A stretch of 43,329 nucleotides of DNA from Candidatus Pacearchaeota archaeon. GTDB taxonomy: Archaea > Nanobdellota > Nanobdellia > Pacearchaeales > GW2011-AR1. The stretch is taken from the NCBI GenBank assembly GCA_017609915.1, contig JAFCDA010000006.1:1-43329 (forward strand), in the 5' to 3' direction. Below the pieces are notes generated by a model, which saw only the letters and a program-made list of their open reading frames with translations, was not told the DNA's origin and did no database searches. The position numbers and the translations under genes were made by a program. Positions 23,560 to 31,874 of the stretch are shown here, in pieces; the first letter of the stretch is position 1, and the number at the start of each line of letters is the position of its first letter.

Positions 23560-23603
23560 CAGTTACACAGAAGAAAGATTAAGCTACTCATCACAAAGCT
23601 TAA
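23560..23603 (-). repeat. Dispersed intergenic element, copy 8 (left module)
   Basis: Read on minus: GATGAGTAGCTTAATCTTTCTTCTGTGTAACTG, close to copy 1 (GAGTAGCTTAATCTTGTCATCTGTGTAACTT). It begins just after the pheT stop. Confidence 0.55.
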
Positions 23604-23618
23604 CTAATTCTTTGGATT

Positions 23619-23637
23619 AAACCTTTTTAAAAGGTTT
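23619..23637. terminator. Palindrome between pheT and tRNA-Thr
   Basis: AAACCTTTT-T-AAAAGGTTT is a 9-bp perfect inverted repeat with a 1-nt centre. It may end pheT transcription; its right edge overlaps the TTTATAAA box that probably serves tRNA-Thr. Confidence 0.35.
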
Positions 23638-23676
23638 ATAAAGATATTAAGAATTTATTTAATAAAATCCAATCAT

Positions 23677-23751
23677 GCCCCAATAGCTCAGTTTTGGTAG
23701 AGCGTTACATTGGTAATGTAAAGGTCCTGAGTTCGAATCTCAGTTGGGGCT
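23677..23751 (+). tRNA. tRNA-Thr (GGT)
   Basis: The acceptor GCCCCAA/TTGGGGC is perfect; the D arm is GCTC/GAGC; the anticodon arm TTACA-TTGGTAA-TGTAA gives GGT (Thr, ACC/ACU); the T arm is CTGAG-TTCGAAT-CTCAG. No intron, no CCA. Its last base overlaps the stop codon of the convergent 69-aa gene. Confidence 0.96.
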
Positions 23752-23960
23752 TACAAAACTTCCTCATCAGGCAACCATTCCATTTTAACAACATAACCTA
23801 AAACAGTTCTTCCATTGTTAACTAAACTATCAATCCATCTCCCATATAATTGAAAAAACACCCCAACATTTTTCTGACTATCTAATTTAATCTCTTCATT
23901 AGAAATAATAAAAAAAGCTCCAATAAGTAAAAACATAATAATAAACATAAAAGTTTTCAT
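23751..23960 (-). CDS. Small membrane-anchored or secreted protein (69 aa)
   Basis: MKTFMFIIMFLLIGAFFII is an N-terminal membrane helix or signal, followed by a ~48-aa domain ending YVVKMEWLPDEEVL. The C-terminal part (YGRWIDSLVNNGRTVLGYVV) is similar in pattern to YLGWLGNGFQNLKALAGNAI of the neighbouring 108-aa protein, so the two look like diverged paralogues. No known family is recognised. Confidence 0.6.
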   Translation of the reverse strand: MKTFMFIIMFLLIGAFFIISNEEIKLDSQKNVGVFFQLYGRWIDSLVNNGRTVLGYVVKMEWLPDEEVL

Positions 23961-23989
23961 TTTCTCTTTTTTAATTTCCTTATTTATCT

Positions 23990-24042
23990 ATATCTTATAA
24001 GCTCATAAACGATTTGAAGAGGATAATTTAATTTACTCTTCT
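23990..24042 (-). repeat. Dispersed intergenic element, copy 9
   Basis: Read on minus: AAGAGTAAATTAAATTATCCTCTTC, then TTTATGAGCTTATAAGATATAG. It separates two related small membrane protein genes. Confidence 0.45.
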
Positions 24043-24090
24043 GATTGTATCACTTAATATTTTACAAGATATTAGTATTTTTTAATTAAT

Positions 24091-24417
24091 TTACCTTTTA
24101 TCCTGTGGAACTTCTGTTTTATTAAAAAAAGTTCCATTTGTTGACTCCCAGTCCATCCCAATTGCATTTCCTGCTAAAGCTTTTAAATTTTGAAATCCAT
24201 TGCCTAACCAACCAAGATAAACTTTTCCAGCATCAATAAGCCCTTTAGTAGTAGTTAATTCTAATTTATTACTAGCATAAACAACTAATATAGTTCCAAA
24301 TAAAAATAATGCTAAAAGCACAACTAATACAAGTTTAATTTGATCTTTTGTACTACCTAATTTAATATATGCAAATCCACCTATAAGCACAACTGCAACA
24401 ATAATCCAAATTATCAT
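24091..24417 (-). CDS. Small two-helix membrane protein (108 aa)
   Basis: Two membrane helices (IIWIIVAVVLIGGFAYI and LVLVVLLALFLFGTILVVYA) precede a polar C-terminal domain with LGWLGNGFQNLKALAGNAIGMDW. The C-terminal part resembles that of the 69-aa neighbour on the same strand. I do not know the family; the pair may act together at the membrane. Confidence 0.65.
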   Translation of the reverse strand: MIIWIIVAVVLIGGFAYIKLGSTKDQIKLVLVVLLALFLFGTILVVYASNKLELTTTKGLIDAGKVYLGWLGNGFQNLKALAGNAIGMDWESTNGTFFNKTEVPQDKR

Positions 24418-24504
24418 TTTTCACCTTTTATACTTCTTTAAAAATCAATATAGTATAAAAATATTGTGGTTTCAATTATTTTATCTATCTCTTATCTAAC
24501 AATA

Positions 24505-27072
24505 TCATCCTTTACCCCTCATAAAAATAGCTTTAAAAATCTCAACAAGAATAAATCCCCCTAAAGCTAAACCAATTATCCAAAGCCAATCAAATAAGCC
24601 TAAAGCAACAAAACTAAACAAACCACTTAAAGGTGTATATAATGCAGCTATATGTAATCCAATTGAAAAAAGAACTGCAAAAACCAAATACTTATTCCAA
24701 GGAGATTCAAAAATTGATTTATTTGATTTACAATTAAACACTAAAAGCATTTCAAACATAATCGAAGCAGTTACAACCATTGTTCTTGCCTTATCAATAC
24801 TATTTATATGCCAATAAAAAAACAAAAAATCAATCAAAAGGGCAAGAAAACCAGCAACTAAAATAAACCCTACTATCCCTTTTAAAATCCCTTGCTTACT
24901 TGGTTTTCTTTTCATAATTCCTTTTCCTATAGGTTCTACACTTAATGCTAAAGCAGGAAAACTATCTGTAACAAGATTAATCCATAAAATCTGTAAGGGT
25001 AATATTGGTAATAATTCTGGATTTCTCCACAATAATATAACTAATAAAACTAAAAAAACCTCAGAAAAATTTGCAGCCAATAAAAACTTAATAAATTTTT
25101 TAACATTATCATAAATCCTTCTTCCTTCTTTAACCCCCTCAACAATTGAAGCAAAATTATCATCCATTAAAATAATATCAGAAGAATCTCTTGCAACATC
25201 TGTTCCTCTTTTACCCATTGCAATTCCAATATCTGCTCTTTTTAAAGCAAGGGCGTCATTTACCCCATCTCCAGTCATAGCAACAATTTCTTTTTTATGT
25301 TTTAAAATATTAACGATTCTTAATTTATCTTCTGGGGAAATCCTAGAAAAAACAGAAATTTTATTAATATTATCAAATAATTGTTGATCAGTCATTTCTT
25401 GCAATTGCCTTGAACTTATACTTTCTCCTGTTAATCCAATCTCTTTTGCAACAGCATCTGCAGTTAATTGAGAATCTCCAGTAATCATTAAAACTTTAAT
25501 TCCTGCTTCTTTACAAACTTGAATTGCTCCTTTAACTTCTGGTCTTGGAGGATCAATCATCCCCTGTAACCCAATAAATATTAACTTATTTTCAGCAGCA
25601 TCCACAGAAACTCTTTTCACCCATTTAGATGCAAAACCTAAAACACGTAAACCTTTTTTTGCCATATCTTCATAAGCTTTAATTATATTTTCTCTTCTAA
25701 CTTCAGTCAATCTAACTATTCTTCCATTATAAAGTTCAAAATCACATCTATTAATTATTTTTTCAGGAGCTCCTTTAACATAGGAAATAAGTTTTCCTTT
25801 AGATTTTCTTATTACAGACATCATTTTTCTCTTAGAATCAAATGGAAATTCTCTTACTTTAGGTTCTATCTCAGTCAACCTTTTTTTATCTAATAAATTC
25901 TCTTTAGCAGAAAGAACCAAAGCTTTTTCAGTTGGGTCTCCAATCAAATAGTCTTCCCCATTTTCACCTTCTTCAATTCTTGCATTATTACATAAAACTC
26001 CAACCTTGAACAACATACTTTTTCTTTTCTGGGGATTTAATCTTCCATTTGCATAAATTGAAACAACTTTCATTTCTTCTTCAGTTATGGTTCCAGTTTT
26101 ATCCACACAAATAATTGTTGCCCTTCCCAAAGTTTCAGAAGCAGGAAGTTTTCTTATTAAAACATTTCTTTTAATCATCCTTCTTGTTGCAAAAGCCAAC
26201 CCTAAAGAGATTACTGCAGGAAGCCCTTCAGGAATTGCAGAAACAGCTAAACTAACTGCAACTAAAAAAGACTGAAAAATCTCTGCACCCTCTAAAAGCA
26301 ATAATCCAATAACTAAACCAGATAGTATTAAAATAAAAATCCCAATTTTCTTAGCAAAAGAATCTAATTTCTCTTTAAAAGGATTTTTTTCAGCCTTAAC
26401 CTCTTGAACTAAACCAGAAATTTTTCCTAGTTCTGTAGTCATCCCAGTCCTAACAACAATTGCTTTTCCATTTCCAGAAACAACCTGGGTTCCTTGATAA
26501 AGCATATTTACTCTATCTGCTAAAGGAACAGAAGATTTCAAAAACTCAGAGATTTTTTCTTCAGAAACACTTTCCCCTGTCAAAGCAGCCTCATTAACTT
26601 TTAATCCATTTGATTCTAAGATTCTTGCATCAGCAACTATTTTGTCCCCTTCTCTTAATATTAAAATATCTCCAGGAACTACTCCACTAGAATTAACTTT
26701 TACTAGCTTCCCTTCCCTAAAAACCTTTGCTATAGGAACCATTAATTTTTTTAAAGATTGAATTGCTTTTTCAGCTTTATATTCTTGAGAAAATCCTAAT
26801 CCTGAATTTAAAATAATAATAGCAAGAATAACTATGGAATCAATAACAGATTCCATGAAATAAGAAAGAATTGCAGCAAAGATTAAAATAATAATTAAAA
26901 AAGACTTAAACTGACTAAGAAAAATTTTCAAAGCATTAAAATGCCTTGTCTTTTTTAATCTGTTTAAACCAAATTGCTTTAATCTTGCACTAACTTGTCC
27001 TTGGGTTAATCCATCTAAACTAGAATGTGTTTTTTCTATAACCTCTTTTTTAGGTAATGTATGCCAATCCAT
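24505..27072 (-). CDS. P-type cation ATPase, Ca2+ (SERCA/PMR1-like, P2) type
   Basis: An 855-aa ion pump. The cation ATPase N-terminal domain (LTQGQVSARLKQFGLNRL) is followed by the actuator TGES motif (ALTGESVSEE), the helix with IPEGLPAVISLGLA, the phosphorylation site CVDKTGTITEEEM at about residue 325, KGAPEKI in the nucleotide domain, MITGDSQLTADAVA, and MTGDGVNDALALKRADIG. The M6 segment LWINLVTDSFPALALSVEP matches the N..TD ion-binding pattern of Ca2+ pumps. About ten membrane helices are visible, with four after the hinge. Ca2+ or Mn2+ export is the likely role, although Na+ pumps of this class exist. Confidence 0.93.
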   Translation of the reverse strand: MDWHTLPKKEVIEKTHSSLDGLTQGQVSARLKQFGLNRLKKTRHFNALKIFLSQFKSFLIIILIFAAILSYFMESVIDSIVILAIIILNSGLGFSQEYKAEKAIQSLKKLMVPIAKVFREGKLVKVNSSGVVPGDILILREGDKIVADARILESNGLKVNEAALTGESVSEEKISEFLKSSVPLADRVNMLYQGTQVVSGNGKAIVVRTGMTTELGKISGLVQEVKAEKNPFKEKLDSFAKKIGIFILILSGLVIGLLLLEGAEIFQSFLVAVSLAVSAIPEGLPAVISLGLAFATRRMIKRNVLIRKLPASETLGRATIICVDKTGTITEEEMKVVSIYANGRLNPQKRKSMLFKVGVLCNNARIEEGENGEDYLIGDPTEKALVLSAKENLLDKKRLTEIEPKVREFPFDSKRKMMSVIRKSKGKLISYVKGAPEKIINRCDFELYNGRIVRLTEVRRENIIKAYEDMAKKGLRVLGFASKWVKRVSVDAAENKLIFIGLQGMIDPPRPEVKGAIQVCKEAGIKVLMITGDSQLTADAVAKEIGLTGESISSRQLQEMTDQQLFDNINKISVFSRISPEDKLRIVNILKHKKEIVAMTGDGVNDALALKRADIGIAMGKRGTDVARDSSDIILMDDNFASIVEGVKEGRRIYDNVKKFIKFLLAANFSEVFLVLLVILLWRNPELLPILPLQILWINLVTDSFPALALSVEPIGKGIMKRKPSKQGILKGIVGFILVAGFLALLIDFLFFYWHINSIDKARTMVVTASIMFEMLLVFNCKSNKSIFESPWNKYLVFAVLFSIGLHIAALYTPLSGLFSFVALGLFDWLWIIGLALGGFILVEIFKAIFMRGKG

Positions 27073-27171
27073 AAGATATAATAAACTATATACTTAAAAA
27101 ATGTTTAGTTCAAACAAAAACATTTTTAATACCCTTTTACCTTAATATTTTATCAAAAGGAGGTAAAAGAA

Positions 27172-27378
27172 ATGGCAAAAACAGGACATTTAGGAAATTT
27201 AATTAATTTAGCTGTTTGGATAACTGGGGTTTTAGTATCTTTAGCTGTTGGTTTTGGAATGGCTGATAAGATTTTAACTGTTAGATATATACCTGAAATA
27301 GTTACAATTATTGCTGGATGGGTAGTTATAGTTTTAACCATCGTAAGCATTATACTAGCAATCGCTAATAGAGTATAA
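27172..27378 (+). CDS. Small two-helix membrane protein (68 aa)
   Basis: Two hydrophobic helices (NLAVWITGVLVSLAVGFGMA and VTIIAGWVVIVLTIVSIILAI) joined by KILTVRYIPEI; little else. A strong Shine-Dalgarno AAAGGAGGT lies 7 nt before the ATG. This supports the plus-strand ORF over the minus-strand shadow 27153-27350. Function unknown. Confidence 0.75.
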   Translation: MAKTGHLGNLINLAVWITGVLVSLAVGFGMADKILTVRYIPEIVTIIAGWVVIVLTIVSIILAIANRV

Positions 27379-27485
27379 TTTATTTTTTATTATTTTTAAT
27401 TTTTTAAGAATTTACTTCAACTTAATAGAATTTTTAATATTAAATTCGCCAACCTTTATTTTAATTAAATAAAACCTAACTTAAA

Positions 27486-28040
27486 TCACTTCAAACTTCC
27501 TGCTATTGTTGCACCTAATGATGATGGAAAAGCAACAATTATTGTTCTTTTAAATGATAAAAGAATATTAGAACTCCAAGGAGCTTTTTGTATTATAAAT
27601 AATATTAAAGCTACAACAATAAAAGAAACAATATAAATTGAACTAACTCTTTTTACAAGATCATACCAATAAACCTTTTGAACTCTTTTCTTAAAATACC
27701 TATAAGCAAAAAGTGTAACAAAAAAGATAGACATAAAAAAGATAATAAATATATTCCATAAAGGTAATGTTTCCCCAAGTCTCCAAGTTTCTTCTGTAAA
27801 ACCAATAGGAATTGCAAGTATTGTTGCACCAACTATTGCCTGCAATACATTTCTTAATCCAAATTTAGTTTTTGCAGGTTCCATTAATTTGCCAAAAGGC
27901 TGAGCTTTTTGTAATCTATTTTCTGCTAATTTAATTTTAGAAATCTTATGTATTTGAGGTTTTTTATGAACTTGATGTTTTACAACAGGTTTTATAATAG
28001 GTTTCACCTTATGATTCACACTCTTTTTCTTATCTATCAT
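27486..28040 (-). CDS. Integral membrane protein, DUF2391-like (184 aa)
   Basis: A basic, His/Lys/Pro-rich N-terminal tail (~55 aa) precedes about four membrane helices. Segments such as ATILAIPIGFTEETWRLGETLP and TIIVAFPSSLGATIAGSL match my memory of the DUF2391 family of putative membrane proteins; function unknown. The family name is less certain than the membrane topology. Next on the strand upstream is the GIY-YIG gene, 30 nt away. Confidence 0.65.
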   Translation of the reverse strand: MIDKKKSVNHKVKPIIKPVVKHQVHKKPQIHKISKIKLAENRLQKAQPFGKLMEPAKTKFGLRNVLQAIVGATILAIPIGFTEETWRLGETLPLWNIFIIFFMSIFFVTLFAYRYFKKRVQKVYWYDLVKRVSSIYIVSFIVVALILFIIQKAPWSSNILLSFKRTIIVAFPSSLGATIAGSLK

Positions 28041-28070
28041 ATTTTATCCAAGAAAAACAGTTATTTAAAT

Positions 28071-28316
28071 TTAATCAAACCAGCTTAATTTCTTTTTTCT
28101 TGGTAATTGCTTTATTGCATATTCACATTTACATGCAGTAGATTTATCTTTACACTGCTTAGCTCGAACAAGTTTTTTAAAACCCTTTTTACAAACATAT
28201 TTACTTCCCTTTCCTGTCGCATGCACATTCATTCTAGAATCAATATCATTTGTAACTCCAGTATAAAATGAACCATCTTGACATTCAAGAATATATACAT
28301 ACCATTTTTTTGCCAT
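28071..28316 (-). CDS. GIY-YIG domain nuclease (YhbQ/UPF0213-like)
   Basis: WYVYILECQDGSFYTGVTND contains the GIY-YIG equivalent (VYIL...YTGVT), followed by R-containing DSRMNVHATGKGSKYVCKKG and CEYAIKQLPRKKKLSWF with the catalytic-type Glu. The track adds a TTG start; the ATG at 28316 (MAKKWYVYIL) fits the family. The gene begins only 8 nt after the 3' end of tRNA-Glu on the same strand, so the mRNA is probably released by tRNA 3' processing. The presence of the extra Cys cluster CKDKSTACKCEY is noteworthy. Confidence 0.85.
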   Translation of the reverse strand: MAKKWYVYILECQDGSFYTGVTNDIDSRMNVHATGKGSKYVCKKGFKKLVRAKQCKDKSTACKCEYAIKQLPRKKKLSWFD

Positions 28317-28324
28317 GTCCAAAA

Positions 28325-28397
28325 TGCCCCTGCCGAGATTTGAACTCGGGTCGCCGGAATGAGAATCCGGAATGCTTGGCCACTACACTACAGGGGC
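28325..28397 (-). tRNA. tRNA-Glu (CTC)
   Basis: Minus strand: acceptor GCCCCTG/CAGGGGC, anticodon arm CCGGA-TTCTCAT-TCCGG (anticodon CTC), T arm CCGAG-TTCAAAT-CTCGG, A73. No intron. It is the direct substrate class of the truncated GluRS at 4067-5293. Confidence 0.95.
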
Positions 28398-28513
28398 TTA
28401 ACCAATCTAATTTCTTTTACTTATAAATACTTTCTTTTCTAAAGAAAAAATTTATTATTTATAAAATTAACTTAAAAATAAATTCCAACTAAACAAGGTT
28501 TTTAAAATCAATT

Positions 28514-28765
28514 TTACGCTTTAAAAACCTTATAACCTTTTCGAACTTTCTTTTTAACTTTTATTCCTATTTCATCGCCTTTCTTAGCCTTATCTACTTT
28601 TTCTCTTTGTATCTGCATACTTTTAACTGGTTGTTCAAAATCAACTTCTCCACCAGTAATTTTCACTGTATCTCCAACCTTTAATGGAGCTTTCAGCTTA
28701 ATTGCTGCAACCTTAACATGGTCAAAATAGTTCGAAACAGTTCCTATTTGTTTATTTTTTACCAT
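28514..28765 (-). CDS. Translation-elongation-factor-like small protein (EF-Tu domain II type)
   Basis: An 83-aa beta-barrel protein: IGTVSNYFDHVKVAAIKLKAP, LKVGDTVKITGGEVDFEQPVKSMQI and AKKGDEIGIKVKKKVRKGYKVF. This is the archaeal family of single EF-Tu domain-II-like proteins. Its role is unknown; there is no GTPase domain. It is flanked by tRNA-Glu and tRNA-Gln on the same strand. Confidence 0.8.
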   Translation of the reverse strand: MVKNKQIGTVSNYFDHVKVAAIKLKAPLKVGDTVKITGGEVDFEQPVKSMQIQREKVDKAKKGDEIGIKVKKKVRKGYKVFKA

Positions 28766-28806
28766 GTTTAATATAAGGAAGAAGCATATTTAAGGTTTAT
28801 GGAAAA

Positions 28807-28879
28807 TAGCCCCACCAGGATTCGAACCTGGGTCCTTTGGCCCAGAACCAAAAATACTTGACCACTATACTATGGGGCT
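28807..28879 (-). tRNA. tRNA-Gln (CTG)
   Basis: Minus strand: acceptor AGCCCCA/TGGGGCT, anticodon arm TTTGG-TTCTGGG-CCAAA (anticodon CTG), T arm CCAGG-TTCGAAT-CCTGG, A73. The first acceptor pair is A-U, as in archaeal tRNA-Gln. No intron. Confidence 0.95.
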
Positions 28880-28937
28880 ATAACCTAAATTTCCTTAGAA
28901 TTATTTACTTATAAATTTATTTAATTATAAAAACAAA

Positions 28938-29393
28938 TTAACCTCTTCCTTCATATCCTTCAAACATACATAAAACTTCTAAGGGCCCATTTCCATTATT
29001 AACTACCCTATGCCAAACATTAGCAGGGATTGTCATAACATCTCCTTCTTTCATTTCATATCTATCCTCATTTAAAAGTAAATCCCCTTCTCCTGTTACA
29101 AATATATAAATTTCTTCTTCAGGATGCTTATGTCCTGTTGTCATTTTATATTCTTCATTAACTTTTCCAGGAAAAAGCTCTGTTACAGAAAGAATACTTT
29201 TTTTCAATCCAGTAACTTTCTCACCTAAATCATAAAGAACATAATTCTCATCATTTTCATAACCAGAAATATTTAAGTAGATATTATCCCCTTCTTTATC
29301 AACCATATCCTTAACCAATTTAATTCTCTTATTGGCTTTCTTTTCAAATTCTCTCAAATCAAAAATATTAAATTTAAAGGGTCTTTGTTCCAT
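28938..29393 (-). CDS. Cupin protein, phosphoglucose-isomerase-like
   Basis: The cupin core TTGHKHPEEEIYIFVTGEGDL has the metal ligands (GHxH and Glu), with AN-VWHRVVN as the second motif; a ~75-aa N-terminal beta region precedes it. The arrangement recalls archaeal cupin-type glucose-6-phosphate isomerase (TxGHxHxxxxxxE), but key residues differ and it is shorter (151 aa, usual about 190). A sugar-phosphate isomerase or a small metal-binding cupin enzyme is possible. Confidence 0.75.
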   Translation of the reverse strand: MEQRPFKFNIFDLREFEKKANKRIKLVKDMVDKEGDNIYLNISGYENDENYVLYDLGEKVTGLKKSILSVTELFPGKVNEEYKMTTGHKHPEEEIYIFVTGEGDLLLNEDRYEMKEGDVMTIPANVWHRVVNNGNGPLEVLCMFEGYEGRG

Positions 29394-29447
29394 TTAATAA
29401 TTTAAAACTCTATTTTATTTAAACATTCATTTAATCTAAAATATAAT

Positions 29448-30446
29448 TCAATACTCCATCTCAATCCTTAATTCCATTAAACAAAAAACAAACTTACTTA
29501 TCTGCATTAAATGTCCCCTTATACTATTAGAATCTTTATTTCCAGACTCTTTCCATTTAAAATGATCATTATAAATTTTAAAATCATTTTCTCCAAACTT
29601 AATTGCCATTTCTCGATTAAATTTATAAAACAAATGATAATACATTTCAAAATGTTCTTTAATTGTTTTAGCAAAGTCTAAAATTTCATCTACATTTTTT
29701 TTAGATTTTGCTAGATGATTCCCTATATACTTAAACTCGTCACTTAATAATTCTAATAAAAATAAAGTAGAAAACATAACTGGTTTATTTTTCTGAAAAC
29801 TTGAATCATTTATTTTACTATTAATTCTGCAGCAATAATCTATAAATCTATCTATATTAGTATCCATTGCATGTAAGGTTTTACAAATACTTATATCCCC
29901 AATCTTATTTTTCTCAATTAAACTAATAATTTTATCAAATAATTCTAAGATTAATAAAAAAATTCTTCTTAAAGAATTATCAAATTCTTTACTAGTTAAT
30001 TCTCCCATCTCCCTAATAGTACAATAGTTCTCACCATGATCTATTATTTCTAATCCTATAAATCTATTTACTAATCCTCCAATCATATCTAAAACAGGCT
30101 TTTTAATAGGTTTTTCTCCCATTCTTGAATATTCAAACTGAGAAGCATAATAATTATAAGCATCTTCATATCCTACTTTATTAGGATCGTATATTAATTT
30201 AATCTCATTATAACCTTCCCTATAAGCAGACTGAAAAAATCTCCATAACATAGGAACACTAAATCCTGTTATATCTATTACAGTACTTTTATGTTTTCCA
30301 TTTTGTTTTCCACCAATAATTAAACTACCAGAACTCTCATTAACTTCTAATTCATCTCCAGGTTTAATATTTAATTTTTTAACCCACTCTGAAGGTAAAG
30401 TCATTGTCAAGGTATTATGCCCTTGTTTAATGATTCTTCGTTTCAT
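29448..30446 (-). CDS. AbrB-PhoU family regulator
   Basis: Residues 1-~45 are a SpoVT/AbrB DNA-binding domain (QGHNTLTMTLPSEWVKKLNI, then KPGDELEVNE). The remaining ~280 residues are helical and PhoU-like (RRIFLLILELFDKIISLIEK and MDTNIDRFIDYCCRIN). Such archaeal fusions are linked to phosphate or other transport regulation. It is divergently transcribed from the radical SAM cassette, with a 149-bp shared gap containing the palindromic promoter module; regulation of the cassette by this protein is possible but inferred from position only. Confidence 0.85.
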   Translation of the reverse strand: MKRRIIKQGHNTLTMTLPSEWVKKLNIKPGDELEVNESSGSLIIGGKQNGKHKSTVIDITGFSVPMLWRFFQSAYREGYNEIKLIYDPNKVGYEDAYNYYASQFEYSRMGEKPIKKPVLDMIGGLVNRFIGLEIIDHGENYCTIREMGELTSKEFDNSLRRIFLLILELFDKIISLIEKNKIGDISICKTLHAMDTNIDRFIDYCCRINSKINDSSFQKNKPVMFSTLFLLELLSDEFKYIGNHLAKSKKNVDEILDFAKTIKEHFEMYYHLFYKFNREMAIKFGENDFKIYNDHFKWKESGNKDSNSIRGHLMQISKFVFCLMELRIEMEY

Positions 30447-30541
30447 TTTCTTATAAATACCAAGATAAGATATATTTAAAGCTTTCTCAATATATACAAT
30501 AGTGAAAATATAGTAATATATATCCTATAGGGGAGAATATC

Positions 30542-30565
30542 TTATATAAGAAATATATTGACAAT
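30542..30565 (+). promoter_or_regulatory. Promoter module of radical SAM gene 1
   Basis: TTATATAA-GAAATAT-ATTGACAAT. A TATA box is followed after exactly 7 nt by the perfect inverted repeat ATTG-A-CAAT. The same arrangement precedes the peptide gene (31799-31822). The predicted transcription start is near 30570, leaving a ~25-nt leader. Confidence 0.55.
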
Positions 30566-30595
30566 TAATAAATTTTAAGTTTCTTTTTTATAAAC

Positions 30596-31723
30596 ATGGT
30601 TATTTTATATAAAGAAAAAGCAGTTTTTTGCGAGGAGAATTCTGAGAGAATAAAAAATATAATAAAATCTAGAAGAGACCCTAAAAAATTAGCAATAATT
30701 TCTCCATCATTTATTTCAATGGACCTTACATGGGGATGTAATTACAATTGTCTTGGTTGTTTAGAAGAATGTGTAAATAAAGAGAATAATAACCTACCTT
30801 TAGAAATTATTGAGGATATATTCACTTATAGTAACAAGCATAAAATAAGGGGTATAATGGTAATTGGAGGGGAGCCTTTTTTATATGAAAAAGGCATTAA
30901 AAAAACTTTAGAAAAAAGTATAGAATATCAAATTCCTTTAAAAATAGTAACTAATGGAAGCCACTTAGGGAAAAATCTTGATTTAATAATTAATGCATTT
31001 CAAATACCTAGTTCTAGATTAAGAGTATCAATAAATTCTAATATAGAAAATTACAAGAAACAAATAGGAAATAAAAATAACTTAAAAAAGATATTAAAAG
31101 ATATTAAAAATATAACTTCAAAAGGGATCCCTTTAGTTATTTCAACAGTTGTCTTTCCTGAAGAATCAATAAAAGATAAAACAATTCCAAATGTAGATCA
31201 AATTAAAGAGATAATTAAATATTGTCAAAAATCAGGTGTTAAAGAATATATCCTTCTTCCTGCAAGAGACCCTAAAACTAAAAAAAGATATCATAGGAGT
31301 AAAAGAGATAAGGATAAATTATGGGAAATAAGAAGAAACAAATATGAAAATTTAAGAATAAAAATGGATGATATTTTATGTGTTGGAAAAACTCCAGTTA
31401 AAAATAAAAACTTTTTTTGTTGTCCTTCAAGTTTTTTAACAACACTAATAGGGCCGAATAAAAAAATATATAAATGTACTGATAGTAGGGGGAAAGAATC
31501 AATGGTTATAGGAAAAATAGAAAAACCAGGAGATTTTGAAAAATTCTGGCATTCTGAAGAAAGAGTAAAAAAACAACTAAAAACAAAGTGTCCTAATGGG
31601 GGGTGTGGAAGAGGTAAAATAAATTCAATCATGAATAGTTCTTGTGAAACTTTTATGAAGTACAATATAGATTTAAGTGATTATCTAATTCAGAAACAAG
31701 AAGAAAAAGCTATATTCATATAA
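30596..31723 (+). CDS. Radical SAM protein with SPASM-like C-terminal Cys cluster (rSAM 1)
   Basis: The cluster motif C48-x3-C52-x2-C55 (CNYNCLGC) is followed by IMVIGGEPFLY (GGE motif) and VTNGSHL, standard for radical SAM enzymes. The C-terminal part has FFCCPSSF, IYKCTDS and KCPNGGCGRGK, fitting SPASM/twitch auxiliary Fe-S clusters used by peptide- or protein-modifying enzymes. An ~45-aa N-terminal extension could bind a peptide leader. It lies 150 bp before the small peptide gene and has a matching promoter module. The substrate is unknown; the assignment as a peptide maturase is inferred from context. Confidence 0.85.
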   Translation: MVILYKEKAVFCEENSERIKNIIKSRRDPKKLAIISPSFISMDLTWGCNYNCLGCLEECVNKENNNLPLEIIEDIFTYSNKHKIRGIMVIGGEPFLYEKGIKKTLEKSIEYQIPLKIVTNGSHLGKNLDLIINAFQIPSSRLRVSINSNIENYKKQIGNKNNLKKILKDIKNITSKGIPLVISTVVFPEESIKDKTIPNVDQIKEIIKYCQKSGVKEYILLPARDPKTKKRYHRSKRDKDKLWEIRRNKYENLRIKMDDILCVGKTPVKNKNFFCCPSSFLTTLIGPNKKIYKCTDSRGKESMVIGKIEKPGDFEKFWHSEERVKKQLKTKCPNGGCGRGKINSIMNSSCETFMKYNIDLSDYLIQKQEEKAIFI

Positions 31724-31798
31724 TCTTCATATTATTCTAAAAATCACTATATTGTATATTCTAAGCGGTAACAAATATCCTCCCAATTCTCAAATATA

Positions 31799-31822
31799 TT
31801 ATATAAAAAAAATATTGACAAT
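31799..31822 (+). promoter_or_regulatory. Promoter module of the peptide-rSAM2-2H operon
   Basis: TTATATAA-AAAAAAT-ATTGACAAT, identical in spacing to the module before rSAM 1. The predicted start is near 31828, giving a ~45-nt leader with Shine-Dalgarno GGAGG at 31866-31870. Confidence 0.55.
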
Positions 31823-31874
31823 GAATATATTCTCAGATGTATTTTATATGATAATTAAATAAATTGGAGGAAAA

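Noticed and set aside
27153-27350. Minus-strand 65-aa ORF
   Set aside because: The plus-strand 68-aa ORF in the same place has AAAGGAGGT before its ATG and two regular membrane helices.
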